DNA from: Ramlibacter cellulosilyticus | Lineage (GTDB): Bacteria; Pseudomonadota; Gammaproteobacteria; Burkholderiales; Burkholderiaceae_C | Direction: 5' to 3' | Assembly (NCBI RefSeq): GCF_014297465.1 | Contig: NZ_JACORT010000007.1 | Location: forward strand, 248,001 to 312,000 | Length of the DNA: 64,000 bases | Shown: positions 1 through 8,131 of the stretch, in pieces | Position numbering within the stretch: the first letter of the stretch is position 1 | Layout: every line of letters begins with the position of its first letter | The notes under the pieces: model-generated | What the model saw: the letters and a program-made list of their open reading frames with translations, nothing else | Database searches by the model: none | Told to the model about the DNA's origin: nothing | Position numbers and translations under genes: made by a program

Positions 1-870
1 GCCGTTGAAGCTCCCTGCGTCCGCGGCTTCCACGCCTGCCGCATGACGCAAGCCGCGCAAGGCGCGCGCCACCACCGCCTCGTCGGCACCTTCCGAGTAG
101 ACGGCGTACGCGGGGTAAGGGAACTCGGGCGCGCCGGGAACGCGCCTGAGCCGGCCCGACTCCAGGTGCGAGCGCACGACGCCGAGCCGGAAGTAGCCGG
201 CCCCTCCCACGGACAGCAGGTGTTCGCGGACGAGGGGCCCGAAGTCCGAGGAGAGCGAGGGGCGCGACCATTCGGGGTACAGCAGCCGGTGCTGTTCGCC
301 GAACTCCGGCCCCCAGTCCACGTACACGTACTCGTGCGGCTCCGGCGGTGACGCGGCCTCGTCCGTGGTCACCAGCACCAGCCGTTCCTCGATCAACAGT
401 TCCACGCGCAGTCCGGGCCGGTGGTGCGGCGCGTAGACGATCGCGATGTCCAGCGTGCCGCTCGCGATCTGCTCCAGCAGCTTGCCGGACGAGCTGATTT
501 CCGCGCGCACGGCCAGCTCCGGCGCTTCCTTCTTCATCCAGCCCAGCCAGTCGCGCAGGAGCGGGTCCCACAGGCTCGGTTCGCACCCGAGCACGACCAC
601 CGCATCGCGCCCCGAGGGCAGCGCGACCTGGTGGCGCGCGCGTTCCCAGACCTGGAGCAGCGCGGACGCGTAGGGCAGGAAGCGTTCACCGGCCGCGGTC
701 AGCACGGTGCCCGCCTTGTGCCGCCGGAACAGCGGCGTGCCGAGCTGCTCCTCCAGGCTCTTGACCCTGGCACTCACCGCCGTCTGCGTGAGGTGCAGCC
801 GCTGGGCGGCCGCGACGAAGCTGCCTTGGGCGACGATTTCCAGGAAGGTCCTGGCGAGCGCGATGTCCAC
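1..870 (-). CDS. LysR-family transcriptional regulator (C-terminus cut by window edge)
   Basis: DNA-binding regulator with an N-terminal winged helix-turn-helix (residues ~1-60; TQTAVSARVKSLEEQLG, then LFRR) and a periplasmic-binding-like effector domain after residue ~90. 290 codons are visible and no stop is reached before the window edge; the family is usually about 300 residues, so little is missing. The start is GTG at 870, chosen because GGAGG lies 6 bases upstream (877-881). It is divergent from the CBS-BON gene, 98 bases away, so it may control that gene; the effector is unknown. Confidence 0.88.
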   Translation of the reverse strand, partial: MDIALARTFLEIVAQGSFVAAAQRLHLTQTAVSARVKSLEEQLGTPLFRRHKAGTVLTAAGERFLPYASALLQVWERARHQVALPSGRDAVVVLGCEPSLWDPLLRDWLGWMKKEAPELAVRAEISSSGKLLEQIASGTLDIAIVYAPHHRPGLRVELLIEERLVLVTTDEAASPPEPHEYVYVDWGPEFGEQHRLLYPEWSRPSLSSDFGPLVREHLLSVGGAGYFRLGVVRSHLESGRLRRVPGAPEFPYPAYAVYSEGADEAVVARALRGLRHAAGVEAADAGSFNG

Positions 871-914
871 GGTGTGCCTCCAATTTCCTTGCTGCCTGGC
901 TGCAAGCGAAGTCG

Positions 915-944
915 TTTTACCCCGCCGGTGCCGGCTCCTATATT
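915..944 (+). promoter_or_regulatory. Candidate sigma70 promoter of the CBS-BON gene
   Basis: TTTTAC (915-920) and TATATT (939-944) are separated by 18 bases, with the -10 box about 25 bases before the ATG of the CBS-BON gene. This AT-rich patch stands out in the divergent intergenic region shared with the LysR gene. Assigned by pattern only. Confidence 0.4.
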
Positions 945-968
945 GATGCAAATGGAAAAGGAAATGCG

Positions 969-1670
969 ATGAATGCCAGCGACATCATGAGCAGCCCGGT
1001 CCTGTCGGTCGATCCGGCAACCCCGGTCCTGCAGGTCGCCGCCCTGCTGCAGGAAAGGCGCATCGGCGGGGTCCCCGTCCTCGCGGACCGGGAGCTGGTG
1101 GGCATCGTGACCGAAACGGACCTCCTGCACCGGCGGGAACTCGGCACCCAACGCCGGAACCTGTCCTCCGCATGGTGGCGGCGCGTGATGCAGCCACACC
1201 TGGCGCCGGCCTGGTACATCAAGTCGCACGGGCGGTGCGCCCGGCACGTGATGACCCGTGGCGTCGTCGTCGTGGAGCCGCGCACCTCCTTGCCGGAGAT
1301 CACCCGCCTGTTCGACAAGCACGGCATCGGCCGCGTGCCGGTCGTGCAGGACCGCCGCGTGATCGGCATCGTGGCGTCGGCGGATCTCGTGCGGGCGCTG
1401 AGCCGCGGGGCGGGGCTCCCTGCGGCCGCTCCGCACCTGCCGGGTGACGACGGCATCCGCGCCGCCCTGCTCGCGGAGCTTCGCCACCAGCCGTGGTGGA
1501 ACGCCAGCATCGTCGCCGTCGAGGTCAGCGGCGGCGTGGTGCGGTTCACGGGCTTCTACGACAACGACGCCCAGCGGCGCGCTTCGCTGGTCGCCGCGGA
1601 AAACATCCGCGGGGTGCGGGACGTCCAGGACGAGCGCCACCCCATGGCGGAGTTCGCGGGCATGGTCTGA
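969..1670 (+). CDS. CBS-domain pair protein with C-terminal BON domain
   Basis: 233 residues. Two CBS motifs form a Bateman module (residues ~4-60 and ~94-142; MSSPVLSVDPATPV, then MTRGVVVVEPRTSLPEITRL), which in this family binds adenosine nucleotides. They are followed by a BON domain (~160-225; VEVSGGVVRFTGF), often associated with membranes or phospholipid. CBS-BON proteins are usually soluble sensors of energy state; the partner here is unknown. It is divergently transcribed from the LysR regulator, which is a plausible controller. Confidence 0.85.
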   Translation: MNASDIMSSPVLSVDPATPVLQVAALLQERRIGGVPVLADRELVGIVTETDLLHRRELGTQRRNLSSAWWRRVMQPHLAPAWYIKSHGRCARHVMTRGVVVVEPRTSLPEITRLFDKHGIGRVPVVQDRRVIGIVASADLVRALSRGAGLPAAAPHLPGDDGIRAALLAELRHQPWWNASIVAVEVSGGVVRFTGFYDNDAQRRASLVAAENIRGVRDVQDERHPMAEFAGMV

Positions 1671-1804
1671 CGCGCACGCGCTGGTGGGCAACGGGCGGTC
1701 GGACCCGTGCGCCCGTGCCGCCGCGAAGGGCCATTGAAAGCAGCCTGAAAGGCGCGCGCCGCCAAAGTCCCTGCGCTCCGGCACGATGCCGGCCAGAGGA
1801 TCCC

Positions 1805-2785
1805 ATGAACCCGACGAGACGTACCCTCCTCGGCGCCGCCGGCGCCGCCTCCCTTGCCGGCGCGCTGCCGCTGCGGGCCTTCGCGCAGAGCTGGCCCTCC
1901 AAGCCGATCCGCTTCGTGGTGCCGTTCGCGCCGGGCGGCAGCTCCGAGATCATCGCCCGCTCCGCCGCCGCGGAGATGGCGAAGACGCTGGGCCAGAACG
2001 TTTTCGTCGACAACAAGCCGGGCGCGTCCGGCAACATCGCGATGGCCGAGGTGGCCCGCGCCGACGACCAGCACACCGTGATCCTCGGCCACATCGGCAC
2101 GCTGGCCGTCAATCCCTACATGTACGACAAGCTCCCGTACGACGCCAACAAGGACTTCAAGGCGGTGAGCCTGCTCGCGAAGGTCCCGAGCCTGTACGTG
2201 GTGAATCCCGCCGTGCCCGCGAAGGACCTGAAGGAATTCATCGCCCTCGTGAAGGCGAAGCCGGGCACGATGAACTACGGCTCGGCCGGCAACGGCAGCG
2301 CCGGCCACCTCGCGATGGAATACCTGAAGATGACGGCCAACATCTTCATCACGCACATCCCGTACAAGGGCACGGGCCCGCAACTCACCGACCTGCTCGC
2401 CGGCCGGCTCGAGGCAGCCTCCGTCGGCGCCTCGGCCATCCTGCAGCACATCAAGGCCGGCAAGCTGCGCTGCATCGCCACCGGCTCCGCGCAGCGCCTG
2501 CCGCAGCTGCCCGACGTGCCCACCGTGGCGGAGCAGGGCTTCCCCGGCTTCGAGATGACGCAGTGGTACGGCCTGCTCGCCCCGGCCACCATGGCGCAGG
2601 CCAACGTGGACCGCCTGGCGGCCGAAGCGCAGAAGGCGATGAAGTCGCAGGGCGCGCTGGAGCGCCTGAACCAGGACGCGGCCCAGTCGGTGGGCGGCAG
2701 CCCCGCGCAGTTCGCGCAGTTCATCGCCAGCGAGCAGAAGCGCTGGAAGCAGGTGGTGGATCGGGCGAGAATCAAGCCCGAGTGA
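1805..2785 (+). CDS. Bug/TctC-type tripartite tricarboxylate transporter substrate-binding protein
   Basis: 326 residues. A Tat-like signal peptide (RRTLLGAAGAASLAG ... AFAQ) precedes the typical mature start WPSKPIRFVVPFAPGGSSE, with the conserved GxxGxSGN region and the Asp-containing second ligand loop (HIPYKGTGPQLTDLLAG). It is a periplasmic ligand-binding protein; family members bind carboxylates or small organic acids. No TctA or TctB membrane subunit is in the window. It lies 43 bases upstream of a TctD-like regulator and may be co-transcribed with it, suggesting a ligand-sensing role. Confidence 0.92.
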   Translation: MNPTRRTLLGAAGAASLAGALPLRAFAQSWPSKPIRFVVPFAPGGSSEIIARSAAAEMAKTLGQNVFVDNKPGASGNIAMAEVARADDQHTVILGHIGTLAVNPYMYDKLPYDANKDFKAVSLLAKVPSLYVVNPAVPAKDLKEFIALVKAKPGTMNYGSAGNGSAGHLAMEYLKMTANIFITHIPYKGTGPQLTDLLAGRLEAASVGASAILQHIKAGKLRCIATGSAQRLPQLPDVPTVAEQGFPGFEMTQWYGLLAPATMAQANVDRLAAEAQKAMKSQGALERLNQDAAQSVGGSPAQFAQFIASEQKRWKQVVDRARIKPE

Positions 2786-2828
2786 ACAGCTGCGCTCCCG
2801 GGGCGCGGTCAACCCCGCCCTTCCCGCC

Positions 2829-3494
2829 ATGCGCATCCTCCTGGTCGAAGACGAACACGCCCTGGGCACCTGGCTGTCCAAGGCACTGGGCGCGGCCGGG
2901 ATCGTCGTGGAATGGGTCGGCGACGGTCGCACCGCGCTGGCGGCGGCCGCGGCCGGCGACCACGACGTCATCGTGCTGGACCTCGGCTTGCCGGACCGCG
3001 ACGGGCAGGACGTCCTCGCGGACATCCGTCGGCGAGACCCCCGCGTGCCGACCCTGGTGCTCACGGCGCGCGACGCGCTGGACGACAAGGTGCGCGCCTT
3101 CCACGCCGGCGCCGACGACTTCCTGACCAAGCCCTTCGAGCTGCAGGAGCTGCAGGTCCGCCTGCACGCCCTCCTGCGCCGCGCGCGCGGCGTCGAAGCG
3201 GCGCGCCTCGCCTGCGGGCCCCTCGCCTACGACCTCGCGCTGCGCCGGTTCACCCTGGAAGGCCAGCCGCTGCCGCTGTCGCCGCGCGAAGCCGCGGTGC
3301 TGCGCGTGCTGCTGCAGCACGCAGGCGAACCGATGTCCAAGCAGCAGATCCTGGAACGCGTGGTGTCCGACGAAAAGGACATCCAGCCGGAGGCGGTGGA
3401 GGTCATCGTGCACAGGCTTCGCAAGCGCATCGACGGTCCCGGCCTGCGCATCACCACCTACCGGGGCCTCGGGTATGCGCTGGAAGCGGCCTAG
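2829..3494 (+). CDS. OmpR/TctD-family response regulator
   Basis: 221 residues. Receiver domain (1-115) with acidic pocket E7/D8, phosphoacceptor D51 (VLDLGLPDRDG), T79 and K101 (LTKPFE), followed by an OmpR-type winged helix (~125-220; VIVHRLRKRID, TTYRGLGYALE). Its 3' end overlaps the downstream kinase start by 20 bases, so the two are translationally coupled. The neighbouring Bug proteins and TctE-like kinase suggest it controls uptake of a carboxylate, as TctD does for tricarballylate/citrate. Confidence 0.93.
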   Translation: MRILLVEDEHALGTWLSKALGAAGIVVEWVGDGRTALAAAAAGDHDVIVLDLGLPDRDGQDVLADIRRRDPRVPTLVLTARDALDDKVRAFHAGADDFLTKPFELQELQVRLHALLRRARGVEAARLACGPLAYDLALRRFTLEGQPLPLSPREAAVLRVLLQHAGEPMSKQQILERVVSDEKDIQPEAVEVIVHRLRKRIDGPGLRITTYRGLGYALEAA

Positions 3495-4878
3495 CCGGCT
3501 GCGGCTCGCGCAGCAACTGCTGCTGCTGCTGCTCCCCATGCTGGTGCTGCTGTCCCTGGCGGAGCTGCGCCTCACGGCGCAGGACGTCCGCCGCGCCGCG
3601 GATGCCGCGTACGACCGGTCGCTGCTCGGCGCGCTCAAGTCGATCGACGCGAACGTCTCGACCGAGTCGGGCGGGCTCGCGGTGGAACTGCCCTACCGCC
3701 TGTTCGAGTTCTTCGAACTGACGGCGAGCGGGCCCGTGCAGTACCGCGTCGCGACCGCCGACGGCCTGGTCGAGCTGGGCAGCCCCGACCTGCCCGCGCC
3801 GCCGCGCAGCCTGCAGCTCGGCGTGCCGCAGTTCTACGACGGCACCTATTTCGGTTCCCCCGTGCGCATCGCCGCCTATGCGCGGGAGCTGGAGAAGCCG
3901 GCCCATGGTTCCGCCTCGCGGCAGGTGGTCATCCAGGTCGCGGAAGGAACACAGTCGCGCGACGAGTTCCGCCGCACGTTCGTGCGCCGCGCGGCCTGGT
4001 CGAACGCGGCCTTCCTCGTGCTCGCCACGTCCGCCTGCATCGTGGCCGTCGTCTTCGTGCTGCGGCCGCTGGGCCGCCTCTCGCGCGAAGTCGCGCAGCG
4101 CTCGCCCGGCGAGCTGCAGCCGCTCGCCGACGGGAACCTGCCCGGCGACGTGCGGCCGCTCGTGGACGCGATCAACCAGCACATGCAGCGCACCCATGCC
4201 CTGGGAGCACAGCAGCGCATGTTCCTGGACGACGCCTCGCACCAGCTGCGCACCCACCTGACCACCTTGCGCATGCAGGTGGACTTCGCGCTGCGCGAGC
4301 ACGACCCGCGCGAGGTACGCGCCACCCTCGCCGCGTTGGGGGAGGAGCTGCAGCGCGCGACACGCAGCACCAACCAGCTCCTGAGCTTCGCGCGCAGCGA
4401 AGCCGTCGACCTGCACCTGGCCTTCTTCGATGCGCGCGAACTCCTGCAGGAGGTGGCGCGCCAGTTCCTCCCGACCGCGCGCGCCAAGGGCCTCGACCTC
4501 GGCGTGGAGGCCGAGGCGCTGCAGGCGCGGGGCGACGCCGCCTTGCTGCGCGAGGCCCTGGTGAACCTGGTGGCCAACGCCGTCGGGTACGTGCCGGAGG
4601 GGAGCATCACCTTGCGCGCCGCGGAAGATGCGAGCGGCTGGAGCCTGTCCGTGGAGGACACCGGCCCCGGCCTGCCGGCGGAGCTGCAGGGCCGCGCGGG
4701 CTCGCGCTTCGCGCGCGGCCAGGGCGGCCGCGCGGGCGGCTCGGGGCTGGGCCTCGCGATCGCGGGGGCGATCGCCGCCCGCCACGCCGGCACCTTGCGG
4801 CTGGAGGCCGGCGCGGACGGCCGCGGCCTCGTCGCGACCCTGCGTTGGCCGCGCGCCTCGACGGTGCGGGAGAACTGA
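3475..4878 (+). CDS. TctE-like sensor histidine kinase
   Basis: 467 residues. Two membrane helices (~10-30 and ~176-196) flank a periplasmic sensor domain of about 145 residues of the 2CSK_N/TctE kind. The HisKA domain has phosphoacceptor H256 (DASHQLRTHLTTL), followed by an N box (VNLVANAVGY, ~363-372), G1 DTGPGLP (395-401) and G2 GSGLGLA (422-428). The usual proline of HQLRTPL is histidine here. It is coupled to the regulator upstream and abuts the substrate-binding gene downstream with no spacing, suggesting a binding-protein-assisted sensor. Confidence 0.92.
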   Translation: MRWKRPSRLRLAQQLLLLLLPMLVLLSLAELRLTAQDVRRAADAAYDRSLLGALKSIDANVSTESGGLAVELPYRLFEFFELTASGPVQYRVATADGLVELGSPDLPAPPRSLQLGVPQFYDGTYFGSPVRIAAYARELEKPAHGSASRQVVIQVAEGTQSRDEFRRTFVRRAAWSNAAFLVLATSACIVAVVFVLRPLGRLSREVAQRSPGELQPLADGNLPGDVRPLVDAINQHMQRTHALGAQQRMFLDDASHQLRTHLTTLRMQVDFALREHDPREVRATLAALGEELQRATRSTNQLLSFARSEAVDLHLAFFDARELLQEVARQFLPTARAKGLDLGVEAEALQARGDAALLREALVNLVANAVGYVPEGSITLRAAEDASGWSLSVEDTGPGLPAELQGRAGSRFARGQGGRAGGSGLGLAIAGAIAARHAGTLRLEAGADGRGLVATLRWPRASTVREN

Positions 4879-5847
4879 ATGCGCATTCGTGTCCCACTGG
4901 TCCTGCTTGCCACGCTGGTCGCGGCGTGCGCCCACGCCGCGCCGCGCACGGAGTGCATCGCGCCGGCCAAGGCCGAAGGCGGTTTCGACCTCACCTGCCA
5001 GCTCCTGCGCGACCTGCTGCGCCTGCCCGCGGCGGCGCCACCCGCCGACGTGGACGTGCGCTACCTGCCCGGCGGGATCGGCGCGGTGGCCTTCGACCGC
5101 GCGGTCACGCAGCGCTGGAGCGACCCGCGCACGGTGGTCGCCTTCTCCACCGGATCGCTCGTCAACCTCGCGCAGGGCAAGTTCGGCCCGCATCCGCCGG
5201 ATGCGGTGCGCTGGCTGGCGACGCTCGGCACCGAGTACGGCGTCGTGGCCGTGCGCCGCAATTCGCAGATCGACTCGCTGTCGACGCTGCGCATGCGCCT
5301 GCGGGCGGATCCGGCAGGCCTGGTCTTCGGAGCCGGCGGCGGCGTGGGCAGCCAGGACTGGATCAAGGCGGCCTTGCTCGTGAAGGCGGCCGGCAAGGAC
5401 CACCGCGCGATGCGCTTCGTGTCGTTCGAAGGCGGCGGCCAGGCCGTCGCCGCCCTGCGAGGCGGGCACGTGGACGTCTTCTGCGGCGATGCCGCCGAAG
5501 CGACGAAGGCCTTCCTGGCGGGGGAGATCAAGCTCGTCGCAGTGCTCGCGCCGCAGCGCCTCGCCGGGCCGCTCGCGCACGTGCCGACCGCGCGCGAACA
5601 GGGCCTGGACCTCACCTGGCCGACGGTCCGCGGGCTGTACATGGGACCGGACGTGCCCGCGCGCGACTACGAGGACTGGGTTCGCACGCTGCGCCGGATC
5701 ATGGCGACGCCGGAATTCGCCCGCGCCACGCGCGCCCGCGGGCTGGAACCCCGGCCGATGGCCGGCGCCGAAGTCGAGCAATACGTGCGTGCGGAGGTGG
5801 AACGCATGCGCGAACTGGCACGGTCGCTGCACCTGCCGGTTCGCTGA
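4879..5847 (+). CDS. Divergent TctC-like periplasmic substrate-binding protein
   Basis: 322 residues with a short signal peptide ending near AHA-A (20-21). The mature N-terminus (CIAPAKAEGGFDLTC) differs from the usual WPxKPI...PGG start. It belongs to the TctC-like subgroup in which two cysteines (about residues 26 and 40) could form a disulfide. The start codon directly follows the TctE-like kinase stop, so the operon reads binding protein, regulator, kinase, binding protein. It may present ligand to the kinase; this is inferred from order only. Confidence 0.85.
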   Translation: MRIRVPLVLLATLVAACAHAAPRTECIAPAKAEGGFDLTCQLLRDLLRLPAAAPPADVDVRYLPGGIGAVAFDRAVTQRWSDPRTVVAFSTGSLVNLAQGKFGPHPPDAVRWLATLGTEYGVVAVRRNSQIDSLSTLRMRLRADPAGLVFGAGGGVGSQDWIKAALLVKAAGKDHRAMRFVSFEGGGQAVAALRGGHVDVFCGDAAEATKAFLAGEIKLVAVLAPQRLAGPLAHVPTAREQGLDLTWPTVRGLYMGPDVPARDYEDWVRTLRRIMATPEFARATRARGLEPRPMAGAEVEQYVRAEVERMRELARSLHLPVR

Positions 5848-5858
5848 CGGACGGATGC

Positions 5859-5875
5859 GTTAAGAAAACGCTAAG
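5859..5875 (+). promoter_or_regulatory. Direct-repeat operator candidate (GTTAAG-N5-GCTAAG)
   Basis: GTTAAG (5859-5864) and GCTAAG (5870-5875) recur with an 11-base period, about 25 bases before the first cytochrome gene. Spacing and sequence resemble the CTTAA-N5-CTTAA half-site pairs bound by PmrA/QseB-type regulators. The operon downstream encodes a QseB-like regulator, so this is a reasonable candidate for its own operator. Pattern only. Confidence 0.45.
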
Positions 5876-5899
5876 CCCCCCTCCGCACCATCGGCATCC

Positions 5900-6310
5900 A
5901 TGGAGATGCCGAACCTTTCCCCCCTTCGCCGCGGCGCCCTCGCCGCGCTCCTGACCGCCTGCGGTGCCGCGGCCCATGCCGCCGGCCCCGCGGAGCTCGC
6001 CGCGGGCTACGCGGCGCAGGCCGCCGCCCCGCCCTCCGCGGCGCGCGGCGAGCAGTTCTTCACCCAGGCGCACGGGCGCGAGTGGAGCTGCGCCTCCTGC
6101 CACGGCACGCCGCCCACCGCGAGCGGCAAGCACGCCGCCACGGGCAAGTCCATCGCGCCGCTCGCGCCCGCCTTCAACCCGGACCGCTTCACCGACCCCG
6201 CGAAGGTGGAGAAATGGTTCCGCCGCAACTGCAACGACGTCGCCGGGCGCGAGTGCAGCGCCGGCGAGAAGGCCGACGTGCTGGCCTGGTTGATGACGCT
6301 CAAGAAGTGA
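5900..6310 (+). CDS. Periplasmic cytochrome c with DUF1924-type domain
   Basis: 136 residues. Signal peptide (LSPLRRGALAALLTACGAAA..HAA, cleavage near 27), then one haem-binding motif CASCH (~63-67) and a C-terminal CxxC-like segment (RRNCNDVAGRECS). A methionine near the C-terminus (WLMTLKK) could be the axial ligand. First gene of an operon with a diheme cytochrome c, a membrane cytochrome b and a two-component pair, so it probably receives electrons from the cytochrome b. ATG at 5906 is an equally possible start. Confidence 0.87.
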   Translation: MEMPNLSPLRRGALAALLTACGAAAHAAGPAELAAGYAAQAAAPPSAARGEQFFTQAHGREWSCASCHGTPPTASGKHAATGKSIAPLAPAFNPDRFTDPAKVEKWFRRNCNDVAGRECSAGEKADVLAWLMTLKK

Positions 6311-6317
6311 GGCCGCC

Positions 6318-6791
6318 ATGCATGCCAGACTGAACCTCAAAGGCTGCGTGGCCGCAGCGCTCGCCGTCGCGGCGGTGGTCCCGGCCCTGGCCGACGAACG
6401 CCGCGCCGCCGTGCCCCTGCTGCCCCAGTACCGCTCGGAATGCGCCGCCTGCCACATCGCCTACCCGCCCGGCATGCTGCCGGCCGCGTCGTGGCAGCGG
6501 CTGATGGCGAACCTGCCGCAGCACTTCGGCACGGATGCCTCGCTCGACGCGGCCACCGTCCAGTCCATCTCGCACTGGCTGCAGGCCAACGCGGGCACTT
6601 ACAAGCGCGTGCGCGAGGAGCCGCCGCAGGACCGCATCACGCGCTCGGCCTGGTTCCAGCGCAAGCACGACGATGTTTCGCCGGCCACGTGGAAGCTCCC
6701 CGCCGTGAAGAGCCCCGCCAATTGCGCCGCCTGCCACACCACCGCCGACCAGGGAGTCTTCGATGAACACCGTGTCCGCATCCCCCGCTGA
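6318..6791 (+). CDS. Diheme cytochrome c
   Basis: 157 residues. Signal peptide (~1-26, cut after PALA), followed by two CxxCH haem motifs, CAACH near residue 42 and CAACH near residue 136. It starts 7 bases after the preceding cytochrome gene and its end overlaps the cytochrome b gene by 29 bases. The protein is periplasmic and probably shuttles electrons between the membrane cytochrome b and the mono-haem protein. The terminal partner cannot be told from sequence. Confidence 0.87.
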   Translation: MHARLNLKGCVAAALAVAAVVPALADERRAAVPLLPQYRSECAACHIAYPPGMLPAASWQRLMANLPQHFGTDASLDAATVQSISHWLQANAGTYKRVREEPPQDRITRSAWFQRKHDDVSPATWKLPAVKSPANCAACHTTADQGVFDEHRVRIPR

Positions 6792-7458
6792 ACGCAAGCC
6801 GCGCACCCTGGTGTGGGACCTGCCCACCCGCCTGTTCCACTGGCTGCTGGCCGGCAGCTTTGCCGTCGCCTGGATCAGCGCGGAGAGCGAGCGCTGGCAG
6901 CTCGTGCACGTCACCGCCGGCTACACGGTCGCGGGTCTCGTCGTGTTCCGCCTGCTGTGGGGCCTGGTGGGCACGCGGCACGCGCGCTTCACGGACTTCG
7001 TGCGCGGCCCGCGCGCGGTGCTCGGCTACCTGCGCTCGCTGGCGAGCGGCCGCCCCGAACACCACGCCGGGCACAACCCCGCGGGCGCGCTGGCGATCGT
7101 CGGCCTGCTCGCGCTCGCCGCGCTGACCACGGCGACGGGGTGGGCGAACTACGCCGACCTGGGCGGACACTGGCTGGAGGAAGTGCACGAGGCCCTCGCG
7201 AGCGGCATGCTGGCGCTGGTGGCCGTGCACATCGTCGCCGTCGTCGTGAGCAGCCGCCTGCACCACGAAAACCTGGTGGCGTCCATGGTCCACGGCCGCA
7301 AGCCGGTCCCGCCCACCGAAGGCATCCGCAGTGCCCGGCGCACCGTCGGCGCGCTGATGCTCGTGGCAGTGCTGGGGTTCTGGTGGACGCAGTGGCAATC
7401 GGCGCCCGCGAACGGCGGCGCGACGCCGTTCGCGAGCCAGGCCGAAGAGGACGACTGA
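6763..7458 (+). CDS. Cytochrome b561-type membrane protein
   Basis: 231 residues with about four main transmembrane helices (~24-42, ~54-70, ~108-126, ~144-164) and a C-terminal anchor near 192-208. Histidines suited to two b-type haems lie in RLFHWLLAG (~26), QLVHVTAG (~50), EVHEALASGMLALVAVHIV (~143 and ~157). It resembles the prokaryotic Ni-hydrogenase/cytochrome b561 family, which passes quinol electrons to periplasmic cytochromes. It overlaps the diheme gene by 29 bases and precedes the regulator gene by 4. Confidence 0.88.
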   Translation: MNTVSASPAERKPRTLVWDLPTRLFHWLLAGSFAVAWISAESERWQLVHVTAGYTVAGLVVFRLLWGLVGTRHARFTDFVRGPRAVLGYLRSLASGRPEHHAGHNPAGALAIVGLLALAALTTATGWANYADLGGHWLEEVHEALASGMLALVAVHIVAVVVSSRLHHENLVASMVHGRKPVPPTEGIRSARRTVGALMLVAVLGFWWTQWQSAPANGGATPFASQAEEDD

Positions 7459-7462
7459 AGCC

Positions 7463-8131
7463 ATGCGCATCCTGCTCGTCGAGGACGACGCGCTGCTCGG
7501 GGACGGGCTGCAATCCGGCCTGCGCCAGCTCGGGTTCGCGGTGGACTGGGTGCGCGACGGCGACGCGGCGGAGCGCGAGCTGCGCAGCGGCGCGTACGCC
7601 GCCGCCGTCCTCGACCTGGGGCTGCCCCGCCGCGACGGGTTGGACGTGCTCGCGCAGGTGCGCAAGGCCGGCGTGCGCGCGCCCATTCTCGTGCTGACCG
7701 CACGCGATGCCATCCCCGACCGCGTCCGCGGCCTCGACCTCGGCGCGGACGACTACGTGCTCAAGCCCGTGGACCTGCAGGAGCTCGCGGCACGGCTGCG
7801 CGCGCTGGTGCGCCGCGCCCACGGCCAGCCGAGCGAAGTGCTCGCCCTGGACGACCTGGAGCTCGACCCCGCCGCGCGCACGGTGCGCCAGGCAGGGCGG
7901 CCGGTCGCGCTGCAGTCGCGCGAGTTCGACCTGCTGCACGCGCTGATGCTCCACGCGGGCCGCGTCCTCACGCGCGAGCAGCTGGAGCAGCACCTGTACT
8001 CCTGGGGCCGCGAGGTGGACAGCAACGCCGTGGAAGTGCACGTGCACCACCTGCGCCGCAAGCTGGGCAGCGACCGCATCCGCACCGTGCGCGGCGTGGG
8101 CTACCTGCTGCAGCGGGAGGCGCCCGGGTGA
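7463..8131 (+). CDS. QseB/PmrA-like OmpR-family response regulator
   Basis: 222 residues. Receiver domain with D8/D9, phosphoacceptor D51 ([11 protein letters not shown]), T79 and K101, then a winged-helix DNA-binding domain ([22 protein letters not shown]). The kinase start overlaps its stop by 4 bases (GTGA). It is the fourth gene of the cytochrome operon, so it probably regulates its own operon; a QseB/PmrA-like direct repeat lies upstream of the operon at 5859-5875. Confidence 0.92.
   Translation: MRILLVEDDALLGDGLQSGLRQLGFAVDWVRDGDAAERELRSGAYAAAVLDLGLPRRDGLDVLAQVRKAGVRAPILVLTARDAIPDRVRGLDLGADDYVLKPVDLQELAARLRALVRRAHGQPSEVLALDDLELDPAARTVRQAGRPVALQSREFDLLHALMLHAGRVLTREQLEQHLYSWGREVDSNAVEVHVHHLRRKLGSDRIRTVRGVGYLLQREAPG

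Noticed and set aside
3451-5832. 793-codon antisense frame over the TctE-like kinase and binding-protein genes
   Set aside because: Shadow frame rich in Arg, Gly and Gln, covering three well-supported plus-strand genes.
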